A DNA stretch of 64,000 nucleotides. Source: Eustoma russellianum (Eukaryota; Streptophyta; Magnoliopsida; Gentianales; Gentianaceae). Positions 57,845-64,000 of this stretch are shown here, piece by piece; position 1 is the first letter of the stretch, and each line of letters opens with the position of its first letter. Location of the stretch: the NCBI GenBank assembly GCA_036186865.1, contig AP025042.1, positions 17,569,496 to 17,633,495 on the forward strand. The letters are read 5' to 3'. The notes below the pieces were generated by a model, which was not told the origin of the DNA, did no database searches, and worked only from the letters and a program-made list of their open reading frames with translations. The position numbers and the translations under genes were made by a program.

Positions 57845-59366
57845 CTAATCCATTCTTTGACGCATCACTATAAATCACAAATCCATCCGTTCCAGAGGGT
57901 TGAGCTAATACTGGAGCTGTCGTTAATCTCTTTTTAAGCTCCGTGAAACTCTGCTCGCATTCCGCCGTCCACTCAAACTTGGACTTCTTTTGAGTAAGGC
58001 GACTGAGAGGTACGGCAATTCTCGAGAATCCCTCCACAAATTTTCGGTAATAACCGGCTAGACCCAAGAAACTTCGCACTTCGGTGACATTGGTAGGTCT
58101 AGGCCATTCAGTTATGGCTTCCACCTTCTTCGGGTCAACAGCAATCCCCTCTTCTGATATCACATGACCCAAGAAAGCCACACTTCTTAACCAAAACTCA
58201 CACTTGCTAAACTTTGCATAAAGTTGTTTCTGCCTCAAAATGCCTAGTACGGTTCTCAAATGCTCAGTGTGAGTTTGCTCGTTAGGAGAGTACACAAGAA
58301 TATCATCTATGAATACCACTACAAACTTATCCAACTGTTCTCGAAAGACGGTATTCATAAGATCCATAAAAGCCGCAGGGGCATTTGTCAATCCAAATGG
58401 CATCACTAAAAATTCATAGTGGCCATACCTTGTGCGGAAAGCTGTCTTTGCAATGTCCTCGGCCTTCACTCGCAACTGATGATATCCTGATCGAAGATCA
58501 ATTTTAGAGAAAATCTTGGCGCCCTTGAGTTGATCAAACAAATCCTCAATTCGTGGAAGGGGATACTTATTCTTGATGGTAACTTTATTCAACTCTCTAT
58601 AATCGATACAAAGCCTCATGCTACCATCCTTCTTCTTTACAAACAAAACAGGTGCTCCCCAAGGCGATACACTAGGGCGGATGAACTTCTTGTCCAATAA
58701 CTCCTGCAGTTGCTCCTTCAACTCTCTCAGTTCTGCCGGAGCCATTCTATAAGGAGCTTTAGAAATAGGTTCTGTCCCTGGAATCAAGTTGATCTCGAAC
58801 TCAACTTCCCTCGGGGGTGGTACTCCTGGTAAATCTTCCGGAAACACATCAAGGAATTCATTGACCACTGGAATTTGCTCAATAGACGGTACCTCCTGAG
58901 TAACATTCATAGCATACACTAGAAATCCCTCAGCACCTTTCCTTAATGCCTTGCGCGCTTGTGCAACCGACACGTACACCTTTTTGGGTATCTTCTTTCG
59001 TTCCGCATCTCCTTGAAATATTACCTCCTCCATCCTAGCATTCTTGATTGTCACTTGCTTCAACCGACAATCAATATTAGCGTGATTCTTGGCTAACCAG
59101 TCCATTCCTAATATGACATCAAAGTCATACATCTGAATAGGGATCAGTGTGGCAGGGAATGTTTGTCCTTCAAACTCAAGTTCACAATCCCGGTACCGAT
59201 GATACGAAACCATAATTTGATCTCCTGGCCGCTTGAACACGATACGGAGTTTCTAACCACTCAGGCAGACTACTCAGGTGTTTAGTGAATCTCTTTGCTA
59301 CGAAGGAGTGGCTTGCGCCGCTATCAAAGAGCACGTTGGCAGGTACCTTATTTACTAAAATCGCAC
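57845..59366 (-). pseudogene. pol: Element H protease, RT and RNase H start
   Basis: Protease VPANVLFDSGASHSFVAKRF is followed by a 1-nt frameshift near 59229. One open frame from 59240 then holds the protease C terminus (VILGMDWLAKNHANIDC), RT (FEINLIPGTEPISKAPYRM, MRLCIDYRELNKVTIKNKY, KIDLRSGYHQLRVK, FIDDILVYSP), the connection domain and the first RNase H acid (YSDASKNGLG). There is no intron 2 here; DLFDQLKGAKIFSKIDL is continuous. RT looks catalytically intact. Confidence 0.9.
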
Positions 59367-59449
59367 CTAAAGCCATATCAAGTTATACACGGAAAATTAA
59401 GCACATAATACCCAATTCATTAAATATTTAAACTTAGTTTAAATGGTAC
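59367..59449 (-). other. Putative intron 1 of H (gag-protease boundary)
   Basis: 83 nt, GTACCA...CTTTAG. Unspliced, the gag frame stops three codons inside it; spliced, gag continues in frame into protease. Confidence 0.75.
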
Positions 59450-60525
59450 CTGCTACTACGTCGGTAGCCTCCTGCACATCCGTATCCGTCATGAGATGTA
59501 CACGGGCATTTGCTCTAGGCTTCGCTCTCGGCTGCTGAGCCGCCTCTCCAGGATTATTTTTCTTCATCTCCGGGCAATCTCTAATTATATGGCCCACTTG
59601 ACCACATCGAAAACATGCCCCAGCCACTTTCCTACACTCTCCAACATGGTTCTTGCCGCAATGTGGACAAACTCCTATAGCCTGCTGAGCTACTTGATTC
59701 TGGGGTGGCAGTCTCTGAAAATTCCCAACTGGCCCTCTCTTCGGAATCTTGACCCAACGTCCGGGTCTTCCACCAACTCTCACATCCTCCCTTGGTCTCT
59801 TGCCTCTATCAGACCCTCCTGCTGCTAGCTGCTCTTGCCGCCACTCGGCGAAAATCACTCTCAACACGGTAACACGCATCTAGCATATCCTCATAAGTTT
59901 TCATCCCTGCATTCACTATTGCTGATTGTATCCTCGAGTCTAAACCCCTCTCAAACTTTGTCATCTTAAGACGATTATCAGACATAATCGCAGGGGCAAA
60001 CTTACCTAAGGCATGAAAACGATCCGCATATTCCGACACCGTCATCCTTCCCTGCTCCAATCTGTCAAATGCTCTTATCTTGTCCAATATCGCAGTCTCC
60101 GGTACATAGTACTTAAGGAACACATCACAGAACTGAGTCCACGAGATCGGTGGGGTCATTCTTAACACCATTCCTTCCCACCATTCGCCAGCCTTGCCAC
60201 TTAGAAGGGGTGTGGCCACCTCAACTTTTATCTCATTCGGAACTTGCACCAGCCGGAAACATTTCTCAACCTCAGCCAACCAATGCTGAGCCTCTTCCGG
60301 ATCCGTACATCCACCGAACTCCGGCACCCTCATCTTCCTCATCTCTCCATAAAAGAACCTGATGTTATGCTGCGGCGGTGGTGGAGGCGGAGGCTGATGC
60401 TGCTGCACATACCCTTGTGCAATGACCGTCAGCGCATCAGTGAGTACTTGGGGTAAAACCACTTGTGGTGGCTGGTTCTCCTGTCCATTGCCAGAGTTGC
60501 CTGTGTTATCTCTTCTTGGAGGCAT
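59450..60525 (-). pseudogene. gag: Element H gag
   Basis: Start ATG 60525 (MPPRRDNTGNSG), chosen because E gag starts with the same MPPRR; an upstream in-frame ATG at 60570 is in the leader. Proline tract, then the capsid region (FFYGEMRKMRVPEFGG, AGEWWEGMVLRMTPPISW, VSEYADRFHALGKFAP). A 1-nt frameshift near 59835 follows YRVESDFRRVA. After it come GSDRGKRPREDV and two knuckles, CPHCGKNHVGEC (short spacing) and CFRCGQVGHIIRDC. Confidence 0.88.
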
Positions 60526-60791
60526 ATTTCGCTGAAAGGTTAACATTTCATTAGTATTCAGTAAATACAAAGATTACTGAAAGCTCGAACGCGTGCTACT
60601 AGGTAAGGTGTGTAGTACAGCTATTAATACAAAGTTAGATAATAAGACGCGCTCGCACACACCCAACCCATATCATACTTAACCACTAAGAGATTAGTAC
60701 TTATAACTAAGGATCAACCTTAAGGGAGAATCATAGCTTAAGAGTCTAAAAGATCATAAACTTAAGTTTCCGAAATAGATCTGAAGCCTGG

Positions 60792-60803
60792 GCTCTGATA
60801 CCA
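60792..60803 (-). promoter_or_regulatory. Primer-binding site of H
   Basis: TGGTATCAGAGC on the minus strand, two bases inside the 5' LTR border. Confidence 0.93.
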
Positions 60804-60805
60804 CC

Positions 60806-63440
60806 TGTAGCGCCCCAGCCCGATACCGTTATCGGAACCAGTGCACCCGCCGTAGCCTACTATGAGAACTACGAAGCGTCAAGCAGATCAAGCATACATT
60901 CTTCATAATGTAAGTTAAAACCAGCGGAAACGTCATAAAATCTAAACCTTCGTTGTCAATATTACAACCAGAAAACTGCAGCGGAAATAAAACTGTTTGT
61001 TCATCTAGCCGACATAAGTTTTAGAACAACATAATAACAATGAGTTTCAAACTCAAACAAAATAGTCCAGCATCTATCTATTCCCTTGTCCATCATCCCA
61101 CTGAGCCCACTCGCCGTCGTCTTCGATAAATATCAACTCATAATCAGGCTCACCTGAAAAAAAAAGACAGAATGATTGTTCTTAGCGAAAACTTCGCCAG
61201 CAAGTAACCCGTCTATACACCCTACGGAATCACACACGTCGAGTCACCAGTGTATAAAACATTGCCCAAAAATAAGGTGCTCGGGTTAACAAATAGCATC
61301 TTAATAAGAATTATTCAAAACAGATAAAGCACATATGTGAACACAGTTACGAGAACCAACATGTATTAAAACAACGAATCACATAAGCAAGTCATAGACT
61401 AACCACGTTTCTTGCATGTCAAGTCTTATGCTTCGTGTATCATGATGCATGTACTTCTTTAAAATCACACACAACACCCATGCATATGCCTTCTTTCATA
61501 AACATGTCAGGCATGTCATTTCACAAACATTTCATCACTTTACATATCATATTCTTCGCGTAGCAGAACTTTATACCCTGTGGGTGATCAGTCCACAGCC
61601 ATCATAACTTTATACCCCAGTGCTGAAAGGTCCACGGCCCCATTACATATATCATATATCCGTGCTGAAAGGTCCACGGCCCCATTACATATATCATATA
61701 TCCGTGCTGATAGGTCCACGGCCCCATAAAATACTTCATTTTCCGTGCTGATAGGTCCACGGCCCCATAACATACTTTATACCCTGCTGTTGATTCACAG
61801 ATCACGCTCTTTATACCCTGCTTTCGCAGACGTGACTTTTATACCCTGTGATCAACCAGCAGCCATTTTGTCTTTCGCAAACTTTACCTTTCTTGTTCTT
61901 TTGCAAAACATATCTCAAATCAAATGCAAGTGCCCATGTCATGATGCAGGATGCACAGATAGCTTCATTTCAACATGTAACACACACACATACATCTTGT
62001 CTATCAAGGATATGGTCTTGCCCTCAAACACTCCCTAAACGTGTTTTACCAAGTCTATTTGTCTCACTTATTCACTAGAATTCAATCTTATGCTTACTTA
62101 ATCAAACTTACCATCTACACCTTAAATATACCTCAAATACCCTTGCATTTTATGTTCAAAAGAAGTGTACAAAGTTACTACACTTACATAGGGCGCCTAA
62201 AGGGTCAAAAATACTTCCAGAATACTTGGAACACCACTTGAAGCGCCTAATGGTACATGAAGCGCCTCTACTAGGCGTTCGAAGTGTTCGGGGATGATTC
62301 AGGACACATTGAACACCACATGAAGCGCCTAAAGTGACTTGAAGCGCCTCATGTAGGCGTTCGAAGTGTTCTGACGGTTCTAAATTGCAGTTTTTCTGTA
62401 CGGGAAAGCTCCAGGACACATGGAACGCTACATGAAGCGCCTATAGTGACATGAAGCGCCTCATGTAGGCGTTCGAAGTGTTCTGACGATGCCAAACTGC
62501 AGTTTTTCTGCAGTAACTTCCACCCAACTCCTTTCTTCTTCAACCCTTCCATATTCAACTCTTATAGATCCATCTTAACATCTAATTTCATCATACTTAA
62601 CATACATCTAATCATGAATTGAAGCTTAGTTGTGCCGAACAACATCCACTCTAACTCTTCAATCATTCACCATCTTCAAAGATTGTCATCAACAACAACC
62701 AACACAACAAGCCTACAACAATGTCAACCCTCATCCCTCAATTTCCTGCACATACTCTCAACGTCAAGTGTAGACAATCAACATAAGAGTAGAGCAAGAC
62801 AATAAGCAAGTCAAGATATACACTTTATGGGCATGCTTGACAACAACAAAGCACCACACAACTATTTCCAGAGATATGGCCCAAAGAACAATACTTTGCA
62901 CAATTAGTAACAAGACTTACATATAACAAAGCATTTAAAATAGTCAAGACAAGAATACCAATGTGTGATTCATGTTTTCTCTTTGTAAGAACATAGGGCC
63001 TAAGTATCAAAATTTACGTAAAGCGTATAGAAAGATTACTTGCCTTGATTTCTAGTTAACCTTATGGATTTACTGCAGAACCTTGATAAAGATTGATCCT
63101 AGGATGGCCTTTTCCTTCCTTTCCTTCCTCTCTTCTTCTTCTTCCTCTCCTTTTCTCCTCTCTCTTTTTTTTCCTGCGGTTTGCCTCTCCTTTTTGATGT
63201 TAAAACTGTCCCCTAGGTTGAGATGGGGAGTTATACTAAAAGTGGTGTAACTCCCTTATCTCCTAGTAGGGACCTCTTAGGTAATTTCTCATACTTTCCT
63301 TTAATTCTACTTTTAACCCCTTTCTTTTGTTCTTCTATGTTTTGTGTAACTAAGTCACATTACCTACATAATTGATTAGGTTGCATTCAAGGTTGACCTA
63401 AGTATCGAAAGTTGCGCTTAAAAAATCACGGGGTGTAACA
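60806..63440 (-). repeat. Element H 5' LTR (right)
   Basis: 2635 bp, nearly identical to the left LTR, including both tandem-repeat blocks. Followed by the second agaag. Confidence 0.95.
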
Positions 63441-63445
63441 AGAAG

Positions 63446-63887
63446 TTTTAACCTTCAATTGTCTTTCCACTTTCTCAGCAATGTGAACCATAGAAGCCAG
63501 ATCAGTGTAAGTTGTAAGTTCCACCTTAAATGCAATCTCTTTGTTCAAACCAACTAGAAATCTAGCCATTGTGGCTTCCTCAGCTTCTTCTATGTTAGCC
63601 CTGGTAAGCAGATGTTCTAATTCATAAAATTCATCAACAGATCTATTACTTGAGAAAGTTGTTGCAATTTCTGGAAAATGCTTCTTTCATAGGAAGGAGA
63701 TATGAATCTCTTCCTCATCTCTTGTTTCAGCTCGGACCAAGTAACAACAGGGGGCTGTCTTGTTCTTCTCCTGGTGTTCTTCAATTGTTCCCACCAGAGT
63801 AAAGCATAATCTACAAATTCAAAAGTTGCATACCGCACTTTGGCCAATTCAGAATAGTTAGTGCAAGAATACATATGATCTACTTTT
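63446..63887 (-). pseudogene. gag: Element B gag, capsid part
   Basis: Continuation of the gag of B beyond H. Read 5' to 3' on the minus strand it holds MYSCTNYSELAKVRYATFEF, DYALLWWEQLKN and KQEMRKRFISPSYERSIFQK, then after a frameshift near 63650 the ARFLVGLNKEIAF region. It starts abruptly at the deletion junction, without gag N terminus. Confidence 0.85.
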
Positions 63888-64000
63888 GAGTCATTTTTGG
63901 CATGTTTTGTGGGCTAAACTTGGTACACAAGTGCTGTTTTCAACCATTGCACAACCACAAACTGATGGACAAACTGAAGTCGTTAATCGTACTCTTTCTC
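63888..64000 (+). pseudogene. pol: CRM integrase fragment, probably the rest of element C
   Basis: Plus-strand frame from 63889 with SHFWHVLWAKLGTQ ... QPQTDGQTEVVNRTLS, the end of the integrase catalytic core with its DDE Glu. It matches CRM integrase (A and B read SHFWRVLW and TEVVNRTLS). It runs out of the window. Strand and clade fit element C, whose RT was left at 48302; the RT end, RNase H and integrase start between them are missing. Confidence 0.8.

Larger units (their letters stand above)
53248..63440 (-). mobile_element. Tekay-clade Ty3/gypsy element H, complete, young
   Basis: 10.19-kb minus-strand element in the gag of B, with target-site duplication agaag (53243-53247 and 63441-63445). 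LTRs of 2634 and 2635 bp differ by roughly ten substitutions and a few indels by eye. Primer site, polypurine tract and full domain order are present: gag, protease, RT, RNase H, integrase, chromodomain. Several frameshifts and one stop remain in the coding part, so it probably moved using proteins supplied by another copy. Confidence 0.95.
48303..63887 (-). mobile_element. CRM-clade element B, 5' end deleted, interrupted by H
   Basis: Same family as A. The left (3') LTR is intact, followed by integrase, RNase H, RT, protease and the gag zinc knuckle up to 53242. The remainder of gag resumes after element H at 63446 and stops at about 63887. The 5' LTR, leader and gag N terminus are missing. 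It is inserted in the RT of C (left duplicated bases would be tctat). Confidence 0.9.

Noticed and set aside
59182..59376. Separate small gene at the protease of H
   Set aside because: It is the protease start cut off by a 1-nt frameshift; the rest is in the adjoining frame.
1..64000. CRISPR array, operon or prokaryotic system
   Set aside because: All coding signals are plant retrotransposons; direct repeats lack spacer structure and are LTR-internal.

Overview
This window is repeat-dense DNA from a flowering plant, most likely a dicot; I cannot name the species. I find no host protein gene, tRNA or rRNA. Nearly every base can be assigned to a retrotransposon: Ty3/gypsy chromoviruses of two clades, one TRIM element and LINE pieces. 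The clades are CRM (about 0.9-1.4 kb LTRs with TGATG...CATCA ends, no classical chromodomain, pol frame running into the 3' LTR) and Tekay/Del (about 2.5-4 kb LTRs with TGT...ACA ends, a C-terminal chromodomain). Both use an initiator-Met tRNA primer site. The mixture resembles pericentromeric or centromeric chromatin, which is an inference. || Layout. 1-2405: a probable LINE 3' end, an AT-rich microsatellite, then the 5' part of a second LINE with ORF1, cut by a 100-N assembly gap (2406-2505). 2506-12327: a plus-strand Tekay-type LTR fragment (LTR-I) interrupted by CRM element A (2847-11677, minus strand, both LTRs 1180 bp, TSD catcg). 12328-16357: a minus-strand Tekay-type LTR (F). 16358-43840: degenerate plus-strand Tekay element D. 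Its 5' LTR is split by truncated CRM element G (about 16495-19589) and by array E. Array E (20537-38359, TSD ataat) holds two Tekay copies sharing the middle of three LTRs. The gag of D carries a complete 328-bp TRIM (40673-41000, TSD ttgaa). 43841 onward: plus-strand CRM element C, inserted into the integrase start of D. The RT of C carries solo LTR S (46825-48256, TSD catag) and then CRM element B (from 48303, minus strand). The gag of B is interrupted by young Tekay element H (53248-63440, TSD agaag, LTRs 2634 and 2635 bp). At about 63887 the gag of B is joined directly to a plus-strand CRM integrase fragment, probably the far part of C, by a deletion. || Nesting therefore reads LTR-I > F > D > C > B > H, about six layers, with A, G, E, S and the TRIM as side insertions. 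The F-in-LTR-I and D-in-F steps rest on one border each. || All gag-pol frames are damaged. The most interesting signal is a set of short in-frame GT-AG intervals inside Tekay gag-pol, at up to three fixed places: the gag-protease boundary, just before the RT catalytic KIDL motif, and inside the start of RNase H. Each contains an in-frame stop, and splicing would keep the frame. Presence differs by family (D: site 1; H: sites 1 and 3; E: sites 2 and 3, plus site 1 with a damaged donor). A second signal is a conserved FLYKH...DE...WV-type motif at the extreme C terminus of CRM pol, encoded inside the LTR in five different LTR sequences here.
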